A model generated the notes under the pieces. The model worked only from the letters and a program-made list of their open reading frames with translations. It was not told the DNA's origin and made no database searches. This document shows, in pieces, positions 18,925 through 27,098 of a stretch of 64,000 nucleotides of DNA. The position numbers and the translations under genes are program-made. The DNA comes from Bacteroidota bacterium (GTDB taxonomy: Bacteria > Bacteroidota > Bacteroidia > Bacteroidales > JAAUTT01): contig JAEYWD010000028.1 in NCBI GenBank assembly GCA_023429135.1, positions 186,001 through 250,000 of the forward strand. The letters are read 5' to 3'. Every line of letters starts with the position of its first letter. The stretch's first letter is position 1.

Positions 18925-19023
18925 ATGTTGTTGTGAAAAATAGTTATTCCAAAAATAAGTGAAAAATAATTACAAATGGTGAAAAACAATTAAAAAATAA
19001 TAAGACCTGTGAAATATGATTAG
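18883..19023. promoter_or_regulatory. Six-copy iteron array over the fic promoter
   Basis: Six direct copies of GTGAAAAATNRTTAT start at 18883, 18903, 18933, 18959, 18979 and 19009. The last two are more degenerate (AAAACAATTAA and AATATGATTAG endings). Spacing is 20, 30, 26, 20 and 30 bp. Two copies lie in the first codons of fic, two around its start and putative -7 box, and two further upstream toward the primase-helicase gene. Such an array is expected to bind a regulator cooperatively, possibly the Fic protein itself. Confidence 0.8.
18950..18957 (-). promoter_or_regulatory. Putative -7 element of fic
   Basis: On the minus strand TATTTTTG matches the Bacteroidota TAnnTTTG -7 consensus and lies 26 bp before the fic ATG, between iterons 3 and 4. 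No well-spaced -33 TTTG is evident. Confidence 0.4.
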
Positions 19024-19179
19024 AAAGTACATTTCCTTTATGCAGTTTTTATAACCTCTGACAAAAAGAGACTTTTCAATCCATGCCATTGGGTTTATTT
19101 GCAAAAAAAACGCAATAGGTATAGCTATGTATTTTGAAAAGAGAAATATTTGAAAAACATTTGTAAGTCAGAATACCGG

Positions 19180-22100
19180 ATGTCAATAATTGAACCAAAT
19201 AAAATATCATTGCTTAAATCGGTTTTTAAAGGCCGGGATGATGTTTTTGCCATACGATGGGAGAAGGGTGGGAAAAGCGGTTATATGCCAGCCTATTTTT
19301 ACGATCCTTACAGGTTTAAGCTTCATAAAATGCATGGCGGAACACTCCAAACTTTCCCGGACAAAAGCTATTTGCCATATAATGACATTCAAATTGAAAA
19401 ACACCTGAAAGGCGAACAACAGATTGGTATTTATCCATTATTACAGGACAACACATCGTGGTTCATTGTTGCGGATTTTGACGAGGAAGGTTGGGAAAAA
19501 TCATGCAAAATCTTTGTAACAGCATGCTCTGAAAAAGGAATCCCTTCGTATTTGGAGCGTTCCCGTTCAGGTAATGGCGGCCATGTATGGATATTCTTTG
19601 AACAAGCCTATAAAGCCGAGAAAAGCCGAAAGATATTTATTTCGTTATTGCAACAATCGGGAGCATTTTCTGTGTTTGATAAGAATTTGAGTTTTGACAG
19701 ATTATTTCCAAACCAGGATTATTTGTCAGGCAAAGGATTGGGAAACCTTATCGCATTGCCACTTTACAAACCATCATGGGACAAGGGAAATAGTTGTTTT
19801 ATTGATGTCGACACTTTTGAACCCATGCCAGACCAATGGCAATATTTACAGAATATTCAGAGAGTGTCTGTCCCATTACTTGATGACTTATACCAGGAAC
19901 TTGCTGTTAGGAATATACCTACAATAGAAAGAAACATTCAAGAACCATCAGATACAGGTAAAATTTATATCAGGTTAAACAACAGGGTTCAAATTAGCAG
20001 AAATACAATACCCGATACATTAATCGCCTACCTGAAGGATGAATTTAACTTTATTAATTCAGAATACCTGATAAAAAAGAAGATGGGCAAAAATACCTGG
20101 GGTAGTGAATATTATTTCAGGAATATTGAGGAAGTCGAAAATGAAGTGTTGTTGCCCCGCGGCAGTATTGGTAAAATACTGAGGTTTTGTCGAGACCACA
20201 AGTTAGAAGCTGAGTTCAGAGATGAACGTCAAAAACTGGGAATCGTAAAATTTGAGTGCAGCATTCAGTTGCGTGATTACCAGCTTGAGGCGATAAATGC
20301 CGCAAGCAAAAAAGATTTTGGGGTAATAGTTTCACCTCCTGGAACAGGCAAAACAATTGTTGCGTTAAAGATAATTGCTGAAAAGAATCAGCCGGCATTA
20401 ATAATCGTTCACCGAAAGCAACTTGCAGACCAGTGGATTGACAGAATTCAAACATTTTTAGGGATTCCCAAAAATGAAATTGGTTTGTTGGGACAAGGCA
20501 AATTCAAAACTAGCCGAAAGATAACCGTAGCTATGGTTCAGAGTTTACAGAAAGCCCTTGAAAAACCTGGGAATGAAATATTAAATTCATTTGGTACTAT
20601 AATTATAGATGAATGCCATCACATACCGGCCGAAACATATAGAAACACTATCAGCAAACTTTCAACTTATTATTTTTACGGTCTCACGGCAACCCCATTC
20701 AGAAAGTACAATGACGGGAAGCTTATTTTCATTTATCTCGGTGACATAATTGCTGAATTAAAGTCACAAGATATTCAATCGTTTAAACAGGCCCGCGTAA
20801 TAATCCGCAATACTGAACTTGACATTCCGTTCAACAATAAAACCGACCGTTTTGAAACATTGTCAAAAGTTCTTATACACGATACTGCAAGAAACCGTTT
20901 AATACTGAATGATGTCATTTCTGTCTTAAACCAGGGTAAAAAAGCGGTGATATTGACAGAACGTAAGGAACATATAGATACGCTTAACCAGTTTTTAAAA
21001 CAGAAATACGAAACAATAACCCTATATGGCGAAGATTCCGAATTGTCAAGAAAACAAAAGTGGAAATTATTGAACGAAGGTAACTACCAGGTGCTTATTA
21101 CAACAGGTCAATTCTTTGGCGAAGGAACTGATCTTCACAATGCAGAATGTTTGTTTCTTGTCTATCCTTTTTCCTTTGAAGGCAAACTTGTTCAATATAT
21201 CGGCAGGGTACAACGTTCGGAAGTAACTCCTACTATTTACGATTACCGGGATTATAAAATTGAATATCTTAATAAGCTTTTCCTGAAAAGAAATACCTAT
21301 TACCGTAAACTCGAAAAGCAGGCTTCACTATTTGATGATTTATCAGAAATTGTGAAAGAAAACGGCACCAATCTTGTAATCGAGGAAGAAATCATTATCC
21401 CGCTCGAAAACGTAGAATTCAGGTATGGAGCAATTTCGTTCCCGTTTTCAATAAAAGATTTGAATAGAACCGTTGAGTTTGAAATTGAAAACGATGATAT
21501 TCGACCAGAGTTTGAAGTTCTAAAGCCCTATTTTTCTAAGCTTTTAAACATGACCAGGATTAAGGTTTTTATTTATGCTGAGTTTGTAAATAATACCCTT
21601 ATTTCACAGAATGCAAAATCATCAGATTTAGAAAGATTGAACCGCGAGATAATAGAAAGCGTTAAGTTCAAGTACATTTCAAAATTTTTCTTTGGACAAC
21701 AGCCTAAAAACAATCAGTCGGGATTACTTGACTTAAAGCAGCTACAGGACAATGATAAGAATTCGGCCCAACTATTTGATTCAGATGAAGAGTTCATTGA
21801 AAACGTACTCAAAAACCAGGACCTGAAACATTACCGCCAAATCAGGTATTTAGCCAACCAACATTTAGGCAACATAGTAAAACTAAGATTCGTACTCAGT
21901 CCATTTTCATTTGTATTTTTACTTCAGGGGGTTGAAAAGTATTATGTTGTAATGGAAACATTAGATACGGAGGAAGCCACCTATATTTGGCATTTGGAAA
22001 AAGAAACTTCGGTGCTTCGGACTCTACTTAAAGAAATTGACGGACACATCAATACCATACGAAATCAGGGGCGGCAAGCTTTTCTGGAAAGCAATCCTCA

Positions 22101-22188
22101 AAATTTTATCAAGATATTTCATGATTATACAGATAGCCGCAAGGGTTTTATACTTTGGAAGGATATGGTTGAGGAAGTACTGATATGA
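19180..22188 (+). CDS. AEP-TOTE-type primase fused to SF2 helicase
   Basis: This is a fusion protein of about 1002 residues. The N-terminal 230 residues look like the archaeo-eukaryotic primase domain annotated in TOTE conflict systems: a metal-binding DxD (ADFDEEGW near 97-104) and the SGNGGHVWIFF motif near 129-139. The helicase part carries Walker A SPPGTGKT (about 383-390), IIIDECHH (about 475), TATPFRK (about 500), and motifs V-VI as TGQFFGEGTDL and QYIGRVQRS. The C-terminal 270 residues are of unknown type. ATG at 19180 is preferred; a TTG at 19150 adds ten residues. The family has been proposed to act against invading nucleic acids. It is divergent from fic and shares its regulatory region. 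Confidence 0.85.
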   Translation: MSIIEPNKISLLKSVFKGRDDVFAIRWEKGGKSGYMPAYFYDPYRFKLHKMHGGTLQTFPDKSYLPYNDIQIEKHLKGEQQIGIYPLLQDNTSWFIVADFDEEGWEKSCKIFVTACSEKGIPSYLERSRSGNGGHVWIFFEQAYKAEKSRKIFISLLQQSGAFSVFDKNLSFDRLFPNQDYLSGKGLGNLIALPLYKPSWDKGNSCFIDVDTFEPMPDQWQYLQNIQRVSVPLLDDLYQELAVRNIPTIERNIQEPSDTGKIYIRLNNRVQISRNTIPDTLIAYLKDEFNFINSEYLIKKKMGKNTWGSEYYFRNIEEVENEVLLPRGSIGKILRFCRDHKLEAEFRDERQKLGIVKFECSIQLRDYQLEAINAASKKDFGVIVSPPGTGKTIVALKIIAEKNQPALIIVHRKQLADQWIDRIQTFLGIPKNEIGLLGQGKFKTSRKITVAMVQSLQKALEKPGNEILNSFGTIIIDECHHIPAETYRNTISKLSTYYFYGLTATPFRKYNDGKLIFIYLGDIIAELKSQDIQSFKQARVIIRNTELDIPFNNKTDRFETLSKVLIHDTARNRLILNDVISVLNQGKKAVILTERKEHIDTLNQFLKQKYETITLYGEDSELSRKQKWKLLNEGNYQVLITTGQFFGEGTDLHNAECLFLVYPFSFEGKLVQYIGRVQRSEVTPTIYDYRDYKIEYLNKLFLKRNTYYRKLEKQASLFDDLSEIVKENGTNLVIEEEIIIPLENVEFRYGAISFPFSIKDLNRTVEFEIENDDIRPEFEVLKPYFSKLLNMTRIKVFIYAEFVNNTLISQNAKSSDLERLNREIIESVKFKYISKFFFGQQPKNNQSGLLDLKQLQDNDKNSAQLFDSDEEFIENVLKNQDLKHYRQIRYLANQHLGNIVKLRFVLSPFSFVFLLQGVEKYYVVMETLDTEEATYIWHLEKETSVLRTLLKEIDGHINTIRNQGRQAFLESNPQNFIKIFHDYTDSRKGFILWKDMVEEVLI

Positions 22189-22405
22189 GCCCTAAACTCT
22201 TTTGTCATTAGCCAATTTACCGAAGTCGAAATTAGTGTAAAATGTTAATGAAGCTTATTACATGGGAATGTTGTCGCAAATGAGAATAGTATGAAATCCG
22301 CTACTACAAACATTCAGATGCAAAAAGAATTAAAAGCGAGCAAATTGTATTGAAAATGAGCGTTATTTTTAAAATGATTTGTTTTGCTTCGTTGGCTCAA
22401 CTGAA
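22189..22405. other. Spacer with repeat copy B
   Basis: About 220 bp between the convergent ends of the primase-helicase gene and the 64-residue gene. It contains most of the second copy of the 77-bp repeat. No terminator hairpin with a T-run was recognised. Confidence 0.4.
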
Positions 22406-22416
22406 TCATTCCAGGA
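22340..22416. repeat. 77-bp direct repeat, copy B
   Basis: This is the partner of 17295-17371. It reaches into the 3' end of the small gene at 22406, so copy B is likely the original locus and copy A a duplicated or recombined end. Confidence 0.75.
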
Positions 22417-22600
22417 ACGGAACAATCTGTTCGGTATTTAGACCTGTATACAGACAAAACTCATCGATACTGACAAATTGATGAGGTTCTTTTGCAAAGT
22501 GCTGCCGGATCTTATCTAACAACTGCCGTCCGTACCTGTCGCTCTTACCGGTTATCCGTTGTACATCCTTAGGATAAATTATTATGCGTTTTGTTTCCAT
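22406..22600 (-). CDS. Small helix-turn-helix-like protein of unknown function
   Basis: This 64-residue protein reads METKRIIIYPKDVQRITGKS..., with KDVQRITGKSDRYGRQLLDKI suggesting a recognition-helix layout, and a second helical half (FVSIDEFCLYTGLNTEQIVPFLE). Similar small proteins are frequent in Bacteroidota; I know no assigned function. The upstream region holds two CATGCTTTATC copies and a CATGCC/GGCATG inverted repeat that could be its operator, in line with a small autoregulated DNA-binding protein. Confidence 0.65.
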   Translation of the reverse strand: METKRIIIYPKDVQRITGKSDRYGRQLLDKIRQHFAKEPHQFVSIDEFCLYTGLNTEQIVPFLE

Positions 22601-22611
22601 TTAGCTTTTAC

Positions 22612-22655
22612 CATGCTTTATCCATGCCTTTGATATGGCTTTGGCATGCTTTATC
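22612..22655. promoter_or_regulatory. Operator-like repeats before the 64-residue gene
   Basis: CATGCTTTATC occurs at 22612-22622 and 22645-22655, and between them CATGCC (22623-22628) and GGCATG (22643-22648) form an inverted repeat. The cluster sits 12 bp upstream of the small minus-strand gene, where a repressor could act. Confidence 0.45.
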
Positions 22656-22744
22656 TATACACAAATTTAGCATTTCCTTTAATATATCTATTTTGGAATA
22701 AATGGCAAAAATGACCGGTTTTATACCAAAGCGGAAGTGTTGAT

Positions 22745-22775
22745 TTTGAAAGGGTTTAGGTTGTAAATAGCTTTG
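22745..22775 (+). promoter_or_regulatory. Bacteroidota-type promoter of a three-gene operon
   Basis: TTTG at 22745-22748 is separated by 19 bp from TAGCTTTG at 22768-22775. Both boxes and the spacing match the Bacteroides sigma factor consensus (TTTG, about 19 bp, TAnnTTTG). It lies 23 bp before the ATG at 22799. Confidence 0.75.
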
Positions 22776-22798
22776 ATGAGATTTTAATTTTTATCATC

Positions 22799-23554
22799 AT
22801 GGCAAAGCAAAGTGGAATTATCAAACTGGAAGGTACTATCGGGGATATTACTTTCTACAAATCGCAAGACGGGCTTTTGGCCAGAGCCAAAGGTGGTGTG
22901 GATGCGAACCGCATACAGAATGATGCGGCTTTTCAGCGCACCCGTGAAAACGGGGAGGAATTTGGCCGGGCTGGTGCTGCAGGTAAACTGCTCCGGCTTG
23001 CCTTCAGGAATTTCTTGCAGAATGCATCCGACAGCAAGATGGTGAGCCGATTGACAAAGGAAATGATGGCCGTTGTTAAAGCGGATGCAACGAATACCAG
23101 AGGACAGCGCAATGTGTTGGACGGAGAGTTGGAACTCTTGCAAGGTTTCGACTTTAACATTGACGGAAAGCTTTCGTCTACCCTCTTTCTGGCTTATATT
23201 GCCACTATTGACAGGGCAACCGGTGCTCTTAGGGTCAACATTCCGGCATTTTCGCCGATGAATGCCATTGCATCTCCTGAAGGTGCTACGCATCTGAGGT
23301 TTGTATCGGGAGGCGCTTCCATAGACTTTGAAGGAGGTGCATTTGAAGCAATCACTACCCAGAGTGCAGATATCGCAATTACCGAGGCTCCGGTTGCTGC
23401 TGTAGATCTTTTGAACCAGCTCACGGCAAACAGCACACATCCTTTGTTTCTGGCTCTTGGTATTGAATTTTACCAGCAGGTAAACGGTGTGAATTATGCA
23501 CTTAAAAATGGTGGTTTCAATGCCCTGGCATTGGTACGGGTTTTAGGAGTTTAA
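22799..23554 (+). CDS. Conserved Bacteroidota protein of unknown function
   Basis: This protein has 251 residues and begins MAKQSGIIKLEGTIGDITFY, a start seen in a family widespread in Bacteroidota but without known role. It has no signal peptide or membrane segment. The N-terminal 120 residues are basic and helical; the C-terminal half is rich in small and beta-forming residues. The base composition is richer in GC than the surrounding island. It heads an operon with two small membrane proteins (gaps of 11 and 3 bp) and has its own strong promoter. A phage-derived or structural role is possible but not shown by any motif. Confidence 0.8.
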   Translation: MAKQSGIIKLEGTIGDITFYKSQDGLLARAKGGVDANRIQNDAAFQRTRENGEEFGRAGAAGKLLRLAFRNFLQNASDSKMVSRLTKEMMAVVKADATNTRGQRNVLDGELELLQGFDFNIDGKLSSTLFLAYIATIDRATGALRVNIPAFSPMNAIASPEGATHLRFVSGGASIDFEGGAFEAITTQSADIAITEAPVAAVDLLNQLTANSTHPLFLALGIEFYQQVNGVNYALKNGGFNALALVRVLGV

Positions 23555-23565
23555 TCCTGAAAGCT

Positions 23566-23811
23566 ATGGAAATGTTAGTCAAGCCAGAAACCATTTTTTA
23601 TTCATTGATTTCAATCTTATTGGGGATTGTTGCATACTTTCTAAGGCAGTTGCATTCGGACTTTAAGCGGATGGAGAAGGATGTCACCGAGGTTAAATCA
23701 ACCATTAACTTAATCAAGGCTGAATTCAAAGGGATAATCGATGTGATGAACCAGAAAGTAGGGTTCCTGGAGAAACAAATGAATCATTTTAAAACCATTT
23801 TTTTCAAATAG
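23566..23811 (+). CDS. Small membrane-anchored coiled-coil protein
   Basis: This 81-residue protein has one N-terminal hydrophobic helix (about 10-27, IFYSLISILLGIVAYFL) followed by a charged heptad-like region (about 30-75). This layout resembles phage holin-associated or spanin-like proteins and other small anchored coiled coils. It is the middle gene of the operon. No family is recognised with confidence. Confidence 0.7.
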   Translation: MEMLVKPETIFYSLISILLGIVAYFLRQLHSDFKRMEKDVTEVKSTINLIKAEFKGIIDVMNQKVGFLEKQMNHFKTIFFK

Positions 23812-23814
23812 ATT

Positions 23815-24036
23815 ATGGAAAAGAAAAGTTTGACATTGGTTGAGCGATTAACCGCTCCCACCTCAAAGTTTTTCCGGATCGTCCGGAATGTTGGTTTGTG
23901 TTTGGCTGCTGCCGGTGGTGCTATTATAGCGGCACCGGTGGCACTGCCGGCAACCCTGGTAACCGTAGCCGGTTATCTGACCGTTGCAGGCAGTGTGATG
24001 ACAGCCGTTGCACAGGCCACTGTTGATGGGGAATGA
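23815..24036 (+). CDS. Small holin-like hydrophobic protein
   Basis: This 73-residue protein has a basic N-terminus followed by two hydrophobic stretches rich in Ala, Gly and Val (about 24-66). It starts 3 bp after the previous stop and is followed by a terminator at 24064-24090. The two-helix, small-residue-rich design is holin-like, but pore formation is a guess; no catalytic lysis gene is adjacent. Confidence 0.65.
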   Translation: MEKKSLTLVERLTAPTSKFFRIVRNVGLCLAAAGGAIIAAPVALPATLVTVAGYLTVAGSVMTAVAQATVDGE

Positions 24037-24063
24037 CAACCCCAAGTTTTTGAGTTTTTGGAA

Positions 24064-24090
24064 AGCCCGGGATCAGCTCCGGGCTTTTTT
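24064..24090 (+). terminator. Rho-independent terminator of the three-gene operon
   Basis: AGCCCGG and CCGGGCT form a 7-bp GC-rich stem followed by five T residues (TTTTT). Confidence 0.88.
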
Positions 24091-24209
24091 CATGGCCGGA
24101 CCTCAACGACGATTGAAATAACGGTGTATATATGCTTTTTTAAGGGGTAAGAGCTACTAAATTTTTAAATGCGTTAGTCCAGTAGTATATGGTTTAATAT
24201 TTAATACGT

Positions 24210-24638
24210 CTATATATCCAAAATAGCTTTGAGATCTGAGTCGATTGGCGCTGAAGTGTGTTGGTGTTTTACTTTCCAGAAACCATCTGTTTTTACAAAT
24301 CCTAGTGAGATTCTGTTCCGCATGCTACGCAGTACGATATGTTCGGTTGAAATAGCTTCATATTTAATCAATGCACTTGCAAAGGCAATGTTATCACCTT
24401 CATTAATCTCTATCATATCAAAAGTGACATTAACTTTTTCTTCTTTTAAAGATGTCAGCCAATTCATGACAATAACAGACCACTCTTTTAGTCCGGAAGA
24501 GAATCCCTGGATTCCCCACATATCAAAAATTAAGACCTTGTCGTGATACAAATTTACCATTACATCTACGTTTTTGTCCCAAGCAGCTTTCTTATAGCAC
24601 ATAAAAAAATCACTTACATTCTCGATACAATTTTGCAT
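24210..24638 (-). CDS. SnoaL/NTF2-like protein
   Basis: This protein of about 142 residues starts at ATG 24638 (MQNCIENVSDFF); a longer frame upstream (to 24827) has no protein-like character. The segments WDKNVDVMVNLYHDKVLIFD, KEWSVIVMNWLTSL and GFWKVKHQHTSAPID match the cone-shaped NTF2/SnoaL (DUF4440/SnoaL_3) fold, in which the final His-rich strand typically lies near the pocket. The role could be small-molecule binding or isomerisation; there is no specific substrate evidence. It stands alone. Confidence 0.75.
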   Translation of the reverse strand: MQNCIENVSDFFMCYKKAAWDKNVDVMVNLYHDKVLIFDMWGIQGFSSGLKEWSVIVMNWLTSLKEEKVNVTFDMIEINEGDNIAFASALIKYEAISTEHIVLRSMRNRISLGFVKTDGFWKVKHQHTSAPIDSDLKAILDI

Positions 24639-24679
24639 AGAAATAGATTTAATATTTTTATTACATTCTAATCTTTTAA

Positions 24680-24687
24680 CAAAAATA
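24680..24687 (-). promoter_or_regulatory. Putative -7 element of the SnoaL-like gene
   Basis: On the minus strand TATTTTTG matches TAnnTTTG, 42 bp upstream of the ATG at 24638. It also supports the shorter start. A clear -33 box was not found. Confidence 0.4.
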
Positions 24688-25002
24688 TAGAGAGAAACAG
24701 TAAAATTTAGGTGTAAAAACGCCAAACAAAGGATGGTTTTGTGACATAATAATACCCAGAAATGAGGTTTTCCAAATTCCGACTTTGCAGTTTCTGATTT
24801 TACGGTAAATGTTTGCATGGTATGCACGTTTAGAATTTTAGGAGCTACTCAGTTCGCTCGTGAGGGCTTCGCCGTTTCGCTGCGCACACTTATTTTTAAA
24901 AGAAGAAAAAAAAAAGAAAAAAAAGAAAAAGAAAGCCGCTTTTACAGGCTGGACGTGAAGGTTTGTCAAGGTTTTTTGAAAAAATACAACCCGAGGAAGA
25001 AG

Positions 25003-25042
25003 GGTGTGGAGATTTTTACAAAAACCCGAAGGGCCTGACCTT
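25003..25042. repeat. 40-bp perfect direct repeat, copy 1
   Basis: This stretch is identical over 40 bp to 26197-26236. The two copies bracket the P1-nuclease-like gene. The end of copy 1 also supplies the TTG of that gene's promoter. Confidence 0.92.
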
Positions 25043-25071
25043 GAAAAGCCGGAACGGACAGCCTAACTTTG
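25041..25071 (+). promoter_or_regulatory. Promoter of the P1-nuclease-like gene
   Basis: TTG at 25041-25043, a 20-bp spacer and TAACTTTG at 25064-25071 fit the Bacteroidota promoter consensus. The upstream box lies at the very end of the 40-bp repeat. Confidence 0.6.
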
Positions 25072-25151
25072 CTTTGTTTTTAATTTTTGGAAATAAACTT
25101 ACTTACCCGTAACTTGTACTCTTTCAGAATAGAATTCTTAAAATCAATCGT

Positions 25152-26087
25152 ATGAAACAATACACGCATGCTTGGTTGGCTTTTATGGCAATTAAAAGAT
25201 TGGAAAAATCTGACATCTCAATTACTTATAAAAGTGAAGCTCAGACTTTGATAAAATGGTTTAAAAGTCATCGTGATTTTGTCTTACAGGGATCCTGGTA
25301 TCCAGACTCCATCATTAAAGATATGGCTACAAGCCATGTTCTCAAATATAAACCAGATGAGAGTTCGAAAGAAAACAGATTCAGGAAACTACCAAGTGAA
25401 TATAACTTGTTTAGAATAGGAAAAACAAGTCAATTCTACAAAAAGACTTATGCAATTGAAGGTGGTAATTTACCTGATAGATGTGAGGCACTAGCACACA
25501 GTATAGTGGATAACTTAAAGATGCAGGAAAGTGAAGATAAGGGTTCGCCAATTAGCCCGACCGACAATCATATTGCAACACTGTTTTTTATGCTTAGTCA
25601 TTATATTGCGGATGCACATATGCCATTACATTGTGATGTACGGTCTTTTTCGGATAAAGATGATATTCATGCTCATATTGAAAAAGAATGGGATGATGTT
25701 ATACAAAAATGTTTTGATATCGATTACGATAACGAGCGATTTTTTTATGACGCATCAGGATACCCGTTAAAAAAGTCAAGCAATACATTGGTAGATTGGC
25801 TTGAACAAGAAATTACTAGTAGACCATTTTCAGCAAGTTGGGGAATTGATAATGATAATACCTGGGATTTCATGGCCGCAATAACTCAGTATTCTTATTT
25901 AACTGCTTACAAAATGATTCCAGAGAGTTATAATGAGAATAATCTTAACTGGACATCCTTTAAAGGGTTAAATACCGGAATTAGCTTTGATGAATATAGT
26001 AAGTATATTCTTATAGATTCCATAGATTCGATATCTAAAGTTTGGTTAAGAGTTTGGAATAAATATCAATGCTGGTTAAAGAATTAA
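25152..26087 (+). CDS. S1/P1 nuclease or phospholipase C-like protein
   Basis: This protein of 311 residues belongs to the zinc-dependent phospholipase C/P1 nuclease superfamily. It shows an early His-Trp pair (THAWLAF, residues 5-11), SWYPDSI near 51 with a candidate Asp ligand, the diagnostic HYIADAHMPLHCD near 153-165, and HIEKEWDD near 178-185. Known relatives use three zinc ions to cleave nucleic acids or phospholipids. There is no signal peptide, unlike secreted P1 nucleases, so it would work inside the cell. It is flanked on both sides by identical 40-bp repeats, suggesting that it moved as a cassette. A defence role is possible but unproven. Confidence 0.78.
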   Translation: MKQYTHAWLAFMAIKRLEKSDISITYKSEAQTLIKWFKSHRDFVLQGSWYPDSIIKDMATSHVLKYKPDESSKENRFRKLPSEYNLFRIGKTSQFYKKTYAIEGGNLPDRCEALAHSIVDNLKMQESEDKGSPISPTDNHIATLFFMLSHYIADAHMPLHCDVRSFSDKDDIHAHIEKEWDDVIQKCFDIDYDNERFFYDASGYPLKKSSNTLVDWLEQEITSRPFSASWGIDNDNTWDFMAAITQYSYLTAYKMIPESYNENNLNWTSFKGLNTGISFDEYSKYILIDSIDSISKVWLRVWNKYQCWLKN

Positions 26088-26196
26088 TAGGGAGTTTGTT
26101 TGGATATTATTCAGATATTCCCAAAAATGAGCTGTCCGTTATTTGCTAAAGGGTACCAGAGATGTAAGCACAGAACAAAAAATACATAAAAAGAGA

Positions 26197-26236
26197 GGTG
26201 TGGAGATTTTTACAAAAACCCGAAGGGCCTGACCTT
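26197..26236. repeat. 40-bp perfect direct repeat, copy 2
   Basis: This stretch is identical to 25003-25042. It lies 110 bp after the stop of the P1-nuclease-like gene. Confidence 0.92.
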
Positions 26237-26321
26237 AAAATGATAAATTATACATTTTACTAATATTTTGTTTTTTGAAAACAGGAGGTTATCCTTTTAC
26301 CAGAACAACCTCCCTAAATCA

Positions 26322-27098
26322 TTAGATTTTCTTTCCTATATAGAAAACATAGCCATAGAAATCCTTATACTTATAGTATAGTTCGGTTTCATAGCGTTCC
26401 CAGGCAATGTATTCTTGGGCTGCTTTGTTTCCCTTGTATTTTTCGAGGAACTTTTCCTGCACCACTGCTAAAGGCTCATAAAAATGTTTTGTCCAACAGT
26501 TTTCAGGCAAGACAAAGCAAGCAACCATAATAAATCCTGCTTTCTGCATTTGGGCTACTTTGTTGGGAATCGTATCTATTTCCGAATAAATGTTCATCCA
26601 GAAGTCATTGATTTCTTTAGGACGTTCATCGGTAAACCATGAGTTTTCAGAAACTACAAGATAACCACCGGTTTTTATATACTCTTTCCATAGGTTTATT
26701 CCTTTCTCAAAACCAATGTTATAAATAGCCCCTTCCGACCAAATCAGGTCTAATTCCTCTTTTTGAAATGGAAGGTCGTCCATTGAACCGGTAATTCCAT
26801 GTACTCTGTCTTGCAGATTTAGTTTCATGGCATTACAATTGAATTGGTCGATAAACTTAGGGAAAAGGTCAAGACCTGTAATGTGTCCAGGGGCGTGCTG
26901 AGCCAAAACCATTGTCTGACCACCTGTTCCACAACCAATGTCAGCAATAAGGGATTTGTCGGTAAGGTTGTCTATAAAGCTCAAGGCTTTGAGCGTTACT
27001 TCGGGACTACCAGGCCCTTGGCGTTCCACATTTGAGAAATATTCACAGATTAAATTAAAATCAAAATCGTGTATAGATATATTATTTTCGTTACTCAT
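26322..27098 (-). CDS. Class I SAM-dependent methyltransferase
   Basis: This protein of 258 residues has the Rossmann motif I IADIGCGTGGQT (about 53-64), motif II acidic residue in HITGLDLFPKFID, and a motif IV-like LDLIWSEGAIYNIG. The C-terminal region carries aromatic and charged residues but no tRNA, DNA or quinone signature that would fix the substrate. A small-molecule methyltransferase of the UbiE/SmtA-like type is likely. It stands alone, with a long non-coding stretch upstream. Confidence 0.85.
   Translation of the reverse strand: MSNENNISIHDFDFNLICEYFSNVERQGPGSPEVTLKALSFIDNLTDKSLIADIGCGTGGQTMVLAQHAPGHITGLDLFPKFIDQFNCNAMKLNLQDRVHGITGSMDDLPFQKEELDLIWSEGAIYNIGFEKGINLWKEYIKTGGYLVVSENSWFTDERPKEINDFWMNIYSEIDTIPNKVAQMQKAGFIMVACFVLPENCWTKHFYEPLAVVQEKFLEKYKGNKAAQEYIAWERYETELYYKYKDFYGYVFYIGKKI

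Noticed and set aside
18883..19023. The six repeats as a small CRISPR array
   Set aside because: Repeats are only 15 bp, spacers 5-15 bp and unequal, no cas gene is present, and two copies lie inside coding sequence. An operator array is the better reading.
24817..25038. Plus-strand open frame with a Lys/Arg-rich stretch
   Set aside because: The middle is an A/G simple-sequence tract and the end runs into the 40-bp repeat. It has no protein-like character and overlaps the upstream region of the SnoaL-like gene.
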